Part shown: piece by piece, positions 17,046-29,495 of the stretch
Numbering within the stretch: position 1 is the stretch's first letter
Layout of the letters: every line of letters starts with the position of its first letter
Source: Xanthomonas sp.
GTDB lineage: Bacteria > Pseudomonadota > Gammaproteobacteria > Xanthomonadales > Xanthomonadaceae
Direction of reading: 5' to 3'
DNA: 64,000 nucleotides
Assembly: GCF_017163755.1 (NCBI RefSeq)
Contig: NZ_JAFIWC010000012.1
Span: 62,001-126,000 of the forward strand
Made by a program: the position numbers and the translations under genes
Notes under the pieces: model-generated
Database searches by the model: none
Told to the model about the DNA's origin: nothing
The model's input: only the letters and a program-made list of their open reading frames with translations

Positions 17046-19811
17046 ATGCCACTGCCCGTCCGTTTGCTCCCCGCCGCCGTGCGCGCCTGCCTGCAGCTCG
17101 GCCTGACCCTGGCGCTGTCCGCCCCGGCATGGGCGCAGACCGCGCCGCCGCCGGCCGCCGCGCGCATCGCTTTCGACATTCCGGCGCAGGACCTGGCCAG
17201 CGCGCTGGTCGCGTTCGGACGCGCCTCCAACCAGCAGCTGGTGTACGACCGCGCGGTGGTCGCCGGCAAGCGCAGCGCGGCGCTCAGCGGCAGCTACGAG
17301 GCCGAGGAAGGACTGCGCCTGCTGTTGTCCGGCAGCGGGCTGAGCGTGCGCGCGACCGGCCATCACGTGCTGGTGATCGAGGCGCCGGCGGCGGCGTCCG
17401 ACGCCGGCGCGCAGACCCTGGACGCGGTGGTCGTCACCGGCACCACCGCCGCGCACCGCACCGTGCTGGAGTCGTCCTCGGCGATCACCGTGGCCGACCG
17501 CAAGGCGCTGGAGCGCAAGGCGCCGCGCAGCACCGCGCAGGCGCTGGAGATGATCCCGGGCATGTTCGTGGAGGCGTCCGGCGGCGAGATCTCCAACAAC
17601 TTCTCGGTGCGCGGCATGCCCGGCGGCAGCCAGCAGTTCGTGCAGCTGTCCGAGGACGGACTGCCGGTGTTCTACACCAACGCGCTGGCCGACACGATCC
17701 TCAAGCAGGAGCTCGGCATCGACCGGATGGAGGCGGTGCGCGGCGGCACCTCCGGCATCCTCACCGTCAACGGCGCCGGCGCCACGGTCAACTTCCTCAC
17801 CCGCAAGCCCGGCGCCGAGCCGGAAGGCACGCTGCGCCTGACCACCTCGGACTTCGGCACGCGTCGCATCGACCTGTGGCAGGGCGGGCCGATCAACCAG
17901 GACTGGCACTACAGCGTCGGCGGCTTCTACCGCGAGTCCGACGGGGTGCGCGACCCGGGCTTCACCGGCGACCACGGCGGCATCGTGCGCGCCACGATCG
18001 GGCGCATGTTCGAGCGCGGCGAGTTCGGCTTCAGCCTCAAGCTGGTCGACGACCACAACACCTTCCAGTTGCCGATCCCGCTGCAGGACGCCGGCGACCC
18101 GCGCGGCGTGCCCGGCCTGGACGCCAACACCGGCACCATGCTCAGCGGCGACAACGTGGTGATGCGGGTGCGCACCGCGCCGGCGTCGGGCAGCAGCTGG
18201 CAGCGGCACGACCTGCGCGACGGCGTGCACGTCACCGCGTTCGCGCCCGGCTACCACTTCGAATACGACATCCACGACGGGCTGACGTTCCGTTCCAAGG
18301 GCCGCTACACCGACTTCGAAAGCGACTTCAATTCGGTGTTCAGTTCCGACAACGCCTCGCTGGTGCCGGCCACCTACCGCCTGGACCGCGCCAACTTCGG
18401 CGACATCGGCGTGCTGCTGGACCGCTTCGCCGCGCAGGGCGCGGTGCAGGCCGGCCTGCGCCGGGTCAACAACGGCGAGGTGATCGCCGGCGCCGACGCG
18501 CTCAACGCGCTCAACGGCAACGGCCTGGTCACCCACAGCATCACCGGCAACAACCGCCGCGACGTGGAGGAGTTCGTCAACGACGCCAGCCTGACCTGGC
18601 AGGACGAGCGCAACAGCTTCACCGCCGGGCTGCTGTATTTCCACAGCCGGGTGCGCGATTCCAACATCGGCGCCTCGACCTTCGTCAGCGAGGTGCGCAA
18701 CCGCCCGGACCGCATGGACATCGTCGCCCTGGACGCCGCCGGCAACGTGGTCGGCGCGCTCACCGAGGACGGGCTGCTCAACTACAGCAACTGGGGCGAC
18801 AGCAACAACCGCTACAAGGCCGACTCGCTGTCGCTGTACCTCAACGACGAGTTCCAGGCCACCGAGCGGCTGCGCATCGACGGCGGCGTGCGCGTGGAGC
18901 ACTACGACATCGACTTCTACGAGGGCATCTCGCTGCCGATGCAGCCGGTCGAAGGCGCGTTCGACGCGAACGGCAACGACGTGGACGACATCATCGCCAA
19001 CAACTACCTGGCGCAGTTCGGCGGCGGCGCGTTCACCGGCCGCTACACCCGCTACGACAGCGGCTTCACCGAGACCGCCGCGACGCTGGGCGGCACCTAC
19101 CTGCTCAACGACAACTTCGCGCTGTACGCGCGCTATGCGCGCGGCTTCCAGGCCAACGGCCGCTTCGACCCGGTCAAGATCGATTTCGGCGAGGTCGGCC
19201 TGCGCTACCAGAACAAGAGCCTGACCGCGTCGCTGACCGGCTTCCGCACCGCCTACAAGGATTTCCTGTTCTCGCGGCTGCCGCCGGGCGCGGCGACCGA
19301 GGTGCGCTTCTACTCGGACATCGTCTCCAACGGCGTGGAGTTCGACGTGCTGTGGAAGCCGGCCGCGTATTTCCAGCTGCAGGCCACCGGCGTGGTGCAG
19401 CGCTCGGAGATCGAGGTCAACGACGATCAGGGCACCGGCTTTGCGCGGCTGTTCGACGGCAACAAGCCCGAACGCACGCCGCCGGTGAACGTCACCGTGA
19501 CCCCGAGCCTGCTGCTGCCCGACGGTCGCGGCGAGGTCTACGTGTCCTACCATTACGTGGACAAGATCTATTCGGACATCGCCAATACGCTGGAGCTGCC
19601 CAGCTATGGCGTGTGGAGCGCGGGGGTGATGTACCGGCTCACGCCGAAATGGCAGCTGCAGGCGAACCTGGACAACCTCACCGACGAGGTCGGCCTGACC
19701 GAGGGCAACCCGCGCTCGGGATTCGCCGAGAACAGCGGCGTGTCCGGCGCGTTCTACGCGCGGCCGATCCTGGGCCGCAACCTGCTGCTGAGCCTGACCT
19801 ACGATTTCTGA
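17046..19811 (+). CDS. TonB-dependent outer-membrane receptor with STN signalling domain
   Basis: A 921-residue receptor. Order: signal peptide (to ...PAWAQ); STN domain (about residues 40-115, FDIPAQDLASALVAFGRASNQQLVYD) that contacts FecR; TonB-box-like DAVVVTGT; plug domain with EMIPGMFVEASGG and VNGAGATVNFLTRKPG; and a 22-strand barrel ending in LLLSLTYDF. The STN domain makes it a transducer as well as a transporter. The ligand is unknown; the glycosidase 16 bases downstream suggests an oligosaccharide rather than a siderophore. AGGAGAG precedes the ATG at 17046. Confidence 0.93.
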   Translation: MPLPVRLLPAAVRACLQLGLTLALSAPAWAQTAPPPAAARIAFDIPAQDLASALVAFGRASNQQLVYDRAVVAGKRSAALSGSYEAEEGLRLLLSGSGLSVRATGHHVLVIEAPAAASDAGAQTLDAVVVTGTTAAHRTVLESSSAITVADRKALERKAPRSTAQALEMIPGMFVEASGGEISNNFSVRGMPGGSQQFVQLSEDGLPVFYTNALADTILKQELGIDRMEAVRGGTSGILTVNGAGATVNFLTRKPGAEPEGTLRLTTSDFGTRRIDLWQGGPINQDWHYSVGGFYRESDGVRDPGFTGDHGGIVRATIGRMFERGEFGFSLKLVDDHNTFQLPIPLQDAGDPRGVPGLDANTGTMLSGDNVVMRVRTAPASGSSWQRHDLRDGVHVTAFAPGYHFEYDIHDGLTFRSKGRYTDFESDFNSVFSSDNASLVPATYRLDRANFGDIGVLLDRFAAQGAVQAGLRRVNNGEVIAGADALNALNGNGLVTHSITGNNRRDVEEFVNDASLTWQDERNSFTAGLLYFHSRVRDSNIGASTFVSEVRNRPDRMDIVALDAAGNVVGALTEDGLLNYSNWGDSNNRYKADSLSLYLNDEFQATERLRIDGGVRVEHYDIDFYEGISLPMQPVEGAFDANGNDVDDIIANNYLAQFGGGAFTGRYTRYDSGFTETAATLGGTYLLNDNFALYARYARGFQANGRFDPVKIDFGEVGLRYQNKSLTASLTGFRTAYKDFLFSRLPPGAATEVRFYSDIVSNGVEFDVLWKPAAYFQLQATGVVQRSEIEVNDDQGTGFARLFDGNKPERTPPVNVTVTPSLLLPDGRGEVYVSYHYVDKIYSDIANTLELPSYGVWSAGVMYRLTPKWQLQANLDNLTDEVGLTEGNPRSGFAENSGVSGAFYARPILGRNLLLSLTYDF

Positions 19812-19827
19812 GCCGAGGAGCCGAGCG

Positions 19828-21948
19828 ATGCGCATGTTTTCCTGGCGCCGGCTGCCCGCCGGCGCGCTGCTGGCGCTGGCGTGCGGCTGGCTGCCGTCCC
19901 TGGCGCTGGCGCAGATGGCCGCGCGCGATGCCGGCGCGCAGGCCGCCGCATCCGCACCCGCCGATGGCGATGGCGATGGCGATGGCGAGACGCTGCGCTT
20001 CCGCATCCGCGAAGGCCGCAACGACAACCTGTTCTATCGCCATGGCCGGATCGCCGCGCACGCGTTGCTGACCGCGGGTACGCAGCCGCGCCTGCTGGCC
20101 GCCTTCCCCGCCGGCAACAGCGGCGCCGGGGTGTGGTTCCAGCCCACCCGGGCGCCGGTGCAGTGGCAGGCGCAGGGCGAGTTGCGTGGCGTGCAGCGCG
20201 AGGATGCGCGCGGACGCGCGCTGCGCGGGATCGCACTGGAGGCCAGCACCGACGCGCCGGCGCTGGCGGTGCGCGAGGCGGTGCTCGGCAGCGTCCGCGT
20301 GCTGCGCGACTACCAGGCCCTGGGCACGCGGCCGGACGCGGTGGCGACCGCGCCGACGCACCAGGGCCAGCGCCTGCGCTGGGCGCGCGACCGGCTCGAC
20401 GGCCAGGCCGGCTATGCGCTGGAGCTGGAGGTGCTCGACGGCCGCATCGATGCGCGCCCGGGCCAGCCGCTCGTGCTGCGCGCCGCGGCGGGCAAGCCGC
20501 TGCGCCTGCGCTTCACCGCGCTGACCGGCGAGGCGCCGCTGACCCCGCTGACCTCGGCGCAGCTGTTCACGCCGCAGGCGGGCAGCGATCCGCGCAGCCG
20601 CCAGGCCCTGGCGTTCCTGAGCTACGAGGAGAAGCTGCTGGCCGGTTCGTGGCGGTTCGACACCTACTTCGGTCGCGACACGCTGATGTCGCTGCGCCTG
20701 CTGCTGCCGGCGCTGGCGCCGGAGGCGGTGGAGGCCGGGCTGGGCTCGGTGCTGGCGCGGCTGGACGGTGCCGGCGAGGTCGCCCACGAGGAGGACATCG
20801 GCGAGTTCGCGGTACTGCGCCACCGCGCCGAGGGCCGGGCCGGCGACGCCACGCCGATCTACGACTACGCCATGGTCGACGACGACTTCATGCTGGCGCC
20901 GGTGGCCGCGGCGTGGCTGCTGGACAGCGAGCAGGGCCGCGCGCGCGGCGCCGCGTTCCTGGCCCGGACCACGCCCGGCGGGCAGACCTACGGCGCCGCG
21001 CTGGCGCGCAACCTGCTGTGGGTGGTGGAGCGTAGCGCCGGCTTCGCCGAGCAGCCGCGCTGGGACCGGCTGATCGCGCTGGGACCGGGGCGCGCCACCG
21101 GGCAATGGCGCGACAGCGAGCACGGCCTCGGTGGCGGCCGCTATGCGTACGACGTCAACGCGGTGTTCGTGCCGGCGGCGCTGGACGCGGTCGCGCGGCT
21201 GCAGGCGCAGGACCTGCTGCGGCCGTACCTGACGCCGGCGCAGGCGCGCCGGCTGCAGCGCGCGGCCGAATTCGGCGAACGCTGGCAGCGCCATGCGCCG
21301 GCGCTGTTCGCGCTGGAGCGCGAGCCGGCCCAGGCGCGGCGCGCGGTCGCCGCCTATGCCGAAACGGCCGGCGTGGATCCGGCACCGGCCTTGGCCGCGC
21401 TGCCGCGCGGGCCGCTGCGCTTCGACGCGCTGGCGCTGGACGGCGCCGGGCGACCGGTGCCGGTGCTGCATTCGGACGGCGGCTTTTCGCTGCTGTTCCT
21501 GCACCCGCCGCCGCCGGCGCTGGACCGGCTGGTGGACGGGTTGCTGCGCCCGTTCCCCGCCGGGCTGATGACCGACGTGGGCCTGCTGGTGGCCAATCCC
21601 GCCTACGCGCCGCCGGCGCTGCAGGCCCGGTTCGGCGCCGACGCCTATCACGGCACCGTGGTGTGGTCGTGGCAGCAGGCGGTGCTGGCGGCCGGGCTGG
21701 AGCGCCAGCTGCAGCGCGACGACCTGCCGGCGCCCACCCGCGCGCGCCTGCTGGCGGCGCGCAAGCGCCTGTGGACGGCGATCGACGCCGCGCCCGAGGT
21801 GCGCACCTCGGAGCTGTGGTCGTGGACCTACGCCGACGGCCGCTACGCGGTGCGCGCGTTCGGCCAGGCGCACGGCGACGCCGACGAGTCCAACGCCGCG
21901 CAGCTGTGGAGCACGGTGTTCCTGGCGCTGCGCCCGCCGGCGCCGTAG
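19828..21948 (+). CDS. Exported six-hairpin (alpha/alpha)6 glycosidase, GH133/debranching-like
   Basis: A 706-residue protein with a signal peptide (ending LPSLALAQ) and an Asp/Gly run at about residues 46-54. The N-terminal part resembles a beta-sandwich (to about residue 245). The C-terminal part has hallmarks of six-hairpin glycosidases, including FDTYFGRDTLMSL at about 277-289, like the WFGRDT motif of amylo-alpha-1,6-glucosidase domains, and AHEEDIGEF at about 319-327 supplying acidic candidates. Probably periplasmic, releasing sugars from the substrate imported by the upstream receptor. The exact glycosidase family and substrate are uncertain. The 16-base gap makes it the last gene of the sigma-FecR-receptor cluster. 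Confidence 0.8.
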   Translation: MRMFSWRRLPAGALLALACGWLPSLALAQMAARDAGAQAAASAPADGDGDGDGETLRFRIREGRNDNLFYRHGRIAAHALLTAGTQPRLLAAFPAGNSGAGVWFQPTRAPVQWQAQGELRGVQREDARGRALRGIALEASTDAPALAVREAVLGSVRVLRDYQALGTRPDAVATAPTHQGQRLRWARDRLDGQAGYALELEVLDGRIDARPGQPLVLRAAAGKPLRLRFTALTGEAPLTPLTSAQLFTPQAGSDPRSRQALAFLSYEEKLLAGSWRFDTYFGRDTLMSLRLLLPALAPEAVEAGLGSVLARLDGAGEVAHEEDIGEFAVLRHRAEGRAGDATPIYDYAMVDDDFMLAPVAAAWLLDSEQGRARGAAFLARTTPGGQTYGAALARNLLWVVERSAGFAEQPRWDRLIALGPGRATGQWRDSEHGLGGGRYAYDVNAVFVPAALDAVARLQAQDLLRPYLTPAQARRLQRAAEFGERWQRHAPALFALEREPAQARRAVAAYAETAGVDPAPALAALPRGPLRFDALALDGAGRPVPVLHSDGGFSLLFLHPPPPALDRLVDGLLRPFPAGLMTDVGLLVANPAYAPPALQARFGADAYHGTVVWSWQQAVLAAGLERQLQRDDLPAPTRARLLAARKRLWTAIDAAPEVRTSELWSWTYADGRYAVRAFGQAHGDADESNAAQLWSTVFLALRPPAP

Positions 21949-21953
21949 CGATC

Positions 21954-22113
21954 GGGACTCGGGACTCGGGACTCGGGACTCGCAAAAGAGTATCCGCGGC
22001 GCGCATCGCCGCAATGGCGTGTGAGGCCATGCCGCAGCATGGATCCTGCACTGGCCTGCACCTGCCCGCGCACAGGAAACCGCGCTGTCCCGAGTCCCGG
22101 GTCCCCAGTCCCG
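21954..22113. repeat. GGGACTC repeats forming a long inverted pair between convergent genes
   Basis: Four tandem copies of GGGACTC (21954-21981) face complementary GAGTCCC-rich sequence at 22087-22113 across about 105 bases. The pair lies exactly between the stops of the glycosidase gene and ntrC, so transcripts from either side would fold a long stem. Similar GAGTCCC copies occur at 35420-35447, next to another gene end. Confidence 0.7.
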
Positions 22114-22127
22114 ATTACAGCCAGGCG

Positions 22128-23547
<1,420 letters not shown>

Positions 23548-23555
<8 letters not shown>

Positions 23556-24603
23556 CGGAATGCTCCTGTTCGGGGTCCGCTGCGGCCTGCGGCAACAGCA
23601 GGGTGAAAACGGTATGGCCCGGGCGCGAGCGGAAGCTCAGCGCGCCGGCGTGTTCGCGCGCGACCTGCTGCGCCAGCGCCAGCCCCAGTCCGCTGCCTTC
23701 GGCGCGGCCGCTGACCAGCGGCAGGAACAGGTGTTCGGCCAGTTCCTCGGGCACGCCGCGGCCGTCGTCGACGATCTCCAGGCGCAGGCCGCGCGCGTGC
23801 ACGCGGTCGCCGATGCGCTGGCCGTGCTCGACCCGGGTGCGCAGGGTCACCTGCGCGGCGCCGGCCTGGATCGCGTTGCGCACCAGGTTCCACACCGCCT
23901 GGGTCAGGCGGTCGGCGTCGCCGAGGAACTCGGGGATGCTCGGGTCGTAGTCGCGCTGCAGCCGCACCGACCAGCCGCCCTCGTTCTCGGCCAGGCGCAG
24001 CACCCGCTCCAGCACCGCGTGGATGTTGAGCATGGCGTGCGGGCGCGCCGGGGACGGCGACAGCAGCTGGTCGAGCAAGGTATTCAGGCGCTCGATCTCC
24101 GCGCCGATCAGCTCGATCAGTTCGCGCTCGTCCTCGTCGCGGTGCACCGCGCGCCGCGCCAGCAGTTGCGCGGCGCCCTTCAGCCCGGCCAGCGGGTTGC
24201 GCAGCTCGTGGGCCAGGCCCTTGAGCGCGGCGCTGAGCGCGTTGGGCAGCGCCTGGGTCGGATCCAGGGTGGGAAATTCGTCGACCGGATGCGCCTCGAG
24301 CAGCCAGCCGCCGTCGTCCAGCCGCGACAGCCAGCCCTCGGCGAAGCGCGGCGTCTCGCCCGGCACCGCCAGCGCCATGCGGTGCAGGCGCAGCACGTCG
24401 CGCTCATCGTTGAGCAGGAACCGCGCCAGCGCGTCGCCCTGCACTTCCAGCGAGGCCAGCGGCTGGTCGAGCAGGCGCCGCACGCTGACGCCCAGCCAGC
24501 GCGCGAACGCGGGATTGGCGCCGAGCAGGCGGCCGCCGGCATCGGCCCAGACCACGGGCGTGCCAAGGGCGTCGAGAGAGGGCGGAAGCGGGATCGCAGT
24601 CAT
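23548..24603 (-). CDS. ntrB: Nitrogen regulation sensor histidine kinase NtrB (GlnL)
   Basis: A 351-residue cytoplasmic kinase without membrane helices. It has an N-terminal PAS domain (ADAGGRLLGANPAFARWLG), an H-box with the phosphorylated His in GLAHELRNPLAGLKGAAQLL, an N-box VWNLVRNAIQAGA and G-boxes DDGRGVP and GSGLGLALAQQ. It phosphorylates or dephosphorylates NtrC under control of the PII protein GlnB (gene at 26400). The ATG at 24603 overlaps an NtrC-type palindrome (24603-24621), implying autoregulation. The gene is 337 bases below amtB on the same strand. Confidence 0.96.
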
Positions 24604-24621
24604 TGCACCAATGTAGTGCAA
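24603..24621 (-). promoter_or_regulatory. NtrC-binding site at the ntrB start codon
   Basis: TTGCACC-N5-GTGCAA is palindromic: GCACC, five bases, AGTGC, with outer TT/AA. It matches the enteric NtrC consensus GCACC-N5-GGTGC at all but one base and overlaps the first base of the ntrB ATG. Placement over the start suggests repression of ntrBC by NtrC, as known for the enteric ntrBC promoter. Binding is inferred. Confidence 0.6.
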
Positions 24622-24940
24622 AGGGCGCCGGACGGCGCTGAACGCCTGGCAGCGCGGGGCATCGGCCCGGACCGGCCGACAGCGGGGACCGCCGCCGCGA
24701 CGGGGCCGGTCGCCGCCACCGCCGCCGGCGGACACCAGGCACCGCGGGCAACGGAGAAGGGAAGAGCGAGGCTAGCGGCCACGCGGAATACCTCGATCGC
24801 TGAGAAAACTGCCGTCGTTCCGCCCCATGGAGCGCCGGCGATGGCCTCTGGCCGCCCGGACCGGCCCATGCCGGCCGCAGGCGGGATTGCCGCAGCGGCC
24901 CGCGACCGAGGTCGCGGGCCGGTCGTACTCGTTACCCGGC
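24604..24940. other. amtB-ntrB intergenic region
   Basis: No gene is seen. Besides the NtrC-type site at its lower end, it holds a GC-rich hairpin just beyond the amtB stop (24897-24920, 11-base arms around a two-base loop) without a T-tract. This may end or attenuate amtB transcripts. No sigma-54 promoter for ntrB was found in this stretch. Confidence 0.5.
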
Positions 24941-26380
24941 TCAGGACTCGTACGCGGATTCGCCGTGCGAGGTGATGTCCAGGCCTTCGCGCTCGGCCTC
25001 TTCCGGTACGCGCAGGCCGAACACCAGCTTGGCGATCAGGAAGCCCACCACCGACACCAGGCCGATCCACACCAGGGTGATCAGCACGCCCTCGGCCTGG
25101 ATCAGCACCTGGCGGCCGATGCTGTAGTCGTCGCCCTTGACCCCGCCCAGCGACGCGGCGGAGAACACGCCGGTCAGGATCGCGCCGATGATGCCGCCCA
25201 GGCCATGCACGCCGAACACGTCCAGGCTGTCGTCGGCGCCGAGCAGCTTCTTCAGCCCGGTGACGCCCCACACGCACAGCACGCCGGCGGCCAGGCCGAT
25301 GGCGATCGCGCCGAACGGACCGACGGTGCCGCAGGCCGGGGTGATGCCGACCAGGCCAGCGACCATGCCCGAGGCCACGCCCAGCGCCGAGGACTTGCCC
25401 TTGATCACCTTCTCGGTCAGCGACCAGCCCAGCACCGCCGCGGCGGTGGCCAGCAGCGTGTTGAGGAAGGCCAGCGCGGCGCCGGCGTTGGCTTCCAGGT
25501 TGGAGCCGGCGTTGAAGCCGAACCAGCCCACCCACAGCAGCGAGGCGCCGACGAAGGTCAGGGTCACGTTGTGCGGCTTGATCGCCTCGCGGCCGAAGCC
25601 GGTGCGCTTGCCGACGAAGTAGGCGCCGACCAGGCCGGCGATACCGGCGTTGATGTGCACCACGGTGCCGCCGGCGAAATCCAGCGCGCCCTTGTCGAAC
25701 AGGTAGCCGCCGGTGGCCCAGACCATGTGCGCCAGCGGCAGGTAGCCGAAGGTGAACCAGATCACCGAGAACAGCAGCACCGCGGCGAACTTCACCCGTT
25801 CGGCGAACGCGCCGACGATCAGCGCGCCGGTGATGCCGGCGAAGGTCAGCTGGAAACCGACGAACACGTACTCGGGCAGGCTCACGCCCTTGGTGAAGGT
25901 CGCCGCCAGGGTCTCGACGGTCACGCCCTTGAGCAGGGCCTTGTCGAGGTTGCCGATCCACGGGCCTTCGCCGGAGAACGCCAGGCTGTAGCCGTACACC
26001 ACCCACAGCACCGCGATCAGCGAGAACACCACCGCGACCTGGATCAGCACCGACAGCACGTTCTTGGCGCGGACCATGCCGCCGTAGAACAGCGCCAGGC
26101 CCGGCACCACCATCAGCAGCACCAGCAGCGTGGAGGTGAGCATCCAGGCGACGTCGCCCTTGTCCACGGTCGGCGCGGCGTCGGCCGCCGCCTCCGCGGC
26201 GGGCGCGGCGGCGGCCGGCGGGGTGAGTTGCTCGGTGGTCACGTCCGGTGTCGGCACCGGGGTGACTTCCGCCTGGGCGAAGGCCGTGCCCGGCACGCCC
26301 ATCGCCAACGCGCTGATCACCATCAGCATGCATACCGCATAGAACCGGGCCTTCCACCCGGCCAGTAGACGTGTCTTCAT
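24941..26380 (-). CDS. amtB: Ammonium transporter AmtB
   Basis: A 479-residue inner-membrane channel. The signal peptide (to AFAQA) is followed by a Pro/Ala/Thr-rich periplasmic stretch of about 45 residues that is longer than in E. coli, then eleven membrane helices. The pore twin histidines are in LPLAHMVWATGG and DVFGVHGLGG. The FYGGMVRAKN and WFGFNAGS family signatures are present. It conducts NH4+/NH3 and is gated by the PII protein encoded 19 bases upstream, the classic glnK/glnB-amtB pair. GGAG precedes the ATG at 26380. Confidence 0.96.
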   Translation of the reverse strand: MKTRLLAGWKARFYAVCMLMVISALAMGVPGTAFAQAEVTPVPTPDVTTEQLTPPAAAAPAAEAAADAAPTVDKGDVAWMLTSTLLVLLMVVPGLALFYGGMVRAKNVLSVLIQVAVVFSLIAVLWVVYGYSLAFSGEGPWIGNLDKALLKGVTVETLAATFTKGVSLPEYVFVGFQLTFAGITGALIVGAFAERVKFAAVLLFSVIWFTFGYLPLAHMVWATGGYLFDKGALDFAGGTVVHINAGIAGLVGAYFVGKRTGFGREAIKPHNVTLTFVGASLLWVGWFGFNAGSNLEANAGAALAFLNTLLATAAAVLGWSLTEKVIKGKSSALGVASGMVAGLVGITPACGTVGPFGAIAIGLAAGVLCVWGVTGLKKLLGADDSLDVFGVHGLGGIIGAILTGVFSAASLGGVKGDDYSIGRQVLIQAEGVLITLVWIGLVSVVGFLIAKLVFGLRVPEEAEREGLDITSHGESAYES

Positions 26381-26399
26381 GAAGGGCTCCGAGTAGGGG

Positions 26400-28464
<2,065 letters not shown>

Positions 28465-28503
28465 CGATGAAACCTCGGGTTGGTAAAAGACTTGCCATGT
28501 GAC

Positions 28504-28519
28504 AGCAATCGCCGTGCCA
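28504..28519 (-). promoter_or_regulatory. Sigma-54 promoter of glnA
   Basis: On the minus strand the sequence reads TGGCACG-N4-TTGCT, a perfect match to the -24/-12 consensus. Transcription should start near 28492, giving a leader of about 28 bases with the GAGG ribosome site. Sigma-54 promoters need an activator; NtrC sites lie upstream at 28583-28628. Confidence 0.85.
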
Positions 28520-28582
28520 ACTGCATCCCATTCACAAGTCCTTGATTTTGGTGAAGGACGCACGAAGAAGGGCTGAGCGCGA

Positions 28583-28628
28583 TGCGCCATTTTGGTGCTT
28601 TATGCGTGCGGCGCACTGAAATGGTGCT
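28583..28628 (-). promoter_or_regulatory. Two NtrC-type enhancer sites upstream of glnA
   Basis: Site one (28583-28599) reads GCGCC-N5-GGTGC and site two (28613-28627) GCACT-N5-GGTGC, both near the GCACC-N5-GGTGC consensus. Their centres are about 29 bases apart, close to three helical turns. They lie about 99 and 128 bases upstream of the predicted start, much like the paired enhancers of E. coli glnA at about -108 and -140. The divergent uppP begins at 28683. Confidence 0.75.
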
Positions 28629-28682
28629 TTCGGCAATGTTCTATCCTTGGCGCCGCTCCCTCCCCCATGAGCCGCACGTCCC

Positions 28683-29474
28683 ATGACCGACCTGTTCTCC
28701 GCCCTGTTGCTGGGCATCCTCGAAGGCCTGACCGAATTCCTGCCGATCTCCAGCACCGGCCACCTGCTGATCGCCGAGCAATGGCTGGGCCGGCGCTCGG
28801 ACTTCTTCAACATCGTGATCCAGGCCGGCGCGATCCTGGCCATCAGCCTGGCGTTGCGGCAGCGGCTGTGGTCGCTGGCCACCGGGCTGGGCGATCGCGC
28901 CAACCGCGACTACGTGCTCAAGCTCGGGGTGTCGTTCCTGGTCACCGCGGTGGTCGGCCTGGCGGTGCGCAAGGCCGGCTGGGAACTGCCCGAAACGGTG
29001 CAGCCGATCGCCTGGGCGCTGGTGATCGGCGGGGTGTGGATGCTGGTGGCCGAGCACTTCGCCGGCAAGCTGCCCGACCGCGACGCGGTGACCTGGAAGG
29101 TGGCGATCGCGGTCGGCCTGGCGCAGGTGGTGGCCGGCGTGTTCCCGGGCACCTCGCGCTCGGCCTCGGCGATCTTCCTGGCGATGCTGCTGGGCCTGAG
29201 CCGGCGTTCGGCCGCGGCCGAATTCGTGTTCCTGGTCGGGATCCCGACCATGTTCGCCGCCAGCGGCTACGCGTTCCTGGAGCTGTACAAGGAAGGCGCG
29301 ATCGGCAGCGAGAACTGGACCGACGTGGCGGTGGCCTTCGCCGCGGCGGTGGTCACCGGCTTTGCGGTGGTCCGCTGGCTGCTGGGCTACATCAAGTCGC
29401 ACCGGTTCACCGCGTTCGCGGTGTACCGCATCGTGCTCGGCACGGCGCTGCTGCTGTGGCTGCCGGCGGCCTGA
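28683..29474 (+). CDS. uppP: Undecaprenyl-diphosphatase UppP (BacA)
   Basis: A 263-residue polytopic inner-membrane protein that dephosphorylates undecaprenyl diphosphate to recycle the cell-wall lipid carrier. Both family motifs are intact: LGILEGLTEFLPISSTGHL near the N terminus and VFPGTSRSASAIF around residue 155-168. About seven to eight hydrophobic helices are visible. Divergent from glnA. Five tandem palindromic repeat units follow immediately. Confidence 0.96.
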   Translation: MTDLFSALLLGILEGLTEFLPISSTGHLLIAEQWLGRRSDFFNIVIQAGAILAISLALRQRLWSLATGLGDRANRDYVLKLGVSFLVTAVVGLAVRKAGWELPETVQPIAWALVIGGVWMLVAEHFAGKLPDRDAVTWKVAIAVGLAQVVAGVFPGTSRSASAIFLAMLLGLSRRSAAAEFVFLVGIPTMFAASGYAFLELYKEGAIGSENWTDVAVAFAAAVVTGFAVVRWLLGYIKSHRFTAFAVYRIVLGTALLLWLPAA

Positions 29475-29495
29475 GGACGGCCTCTGCGCGTGTCA

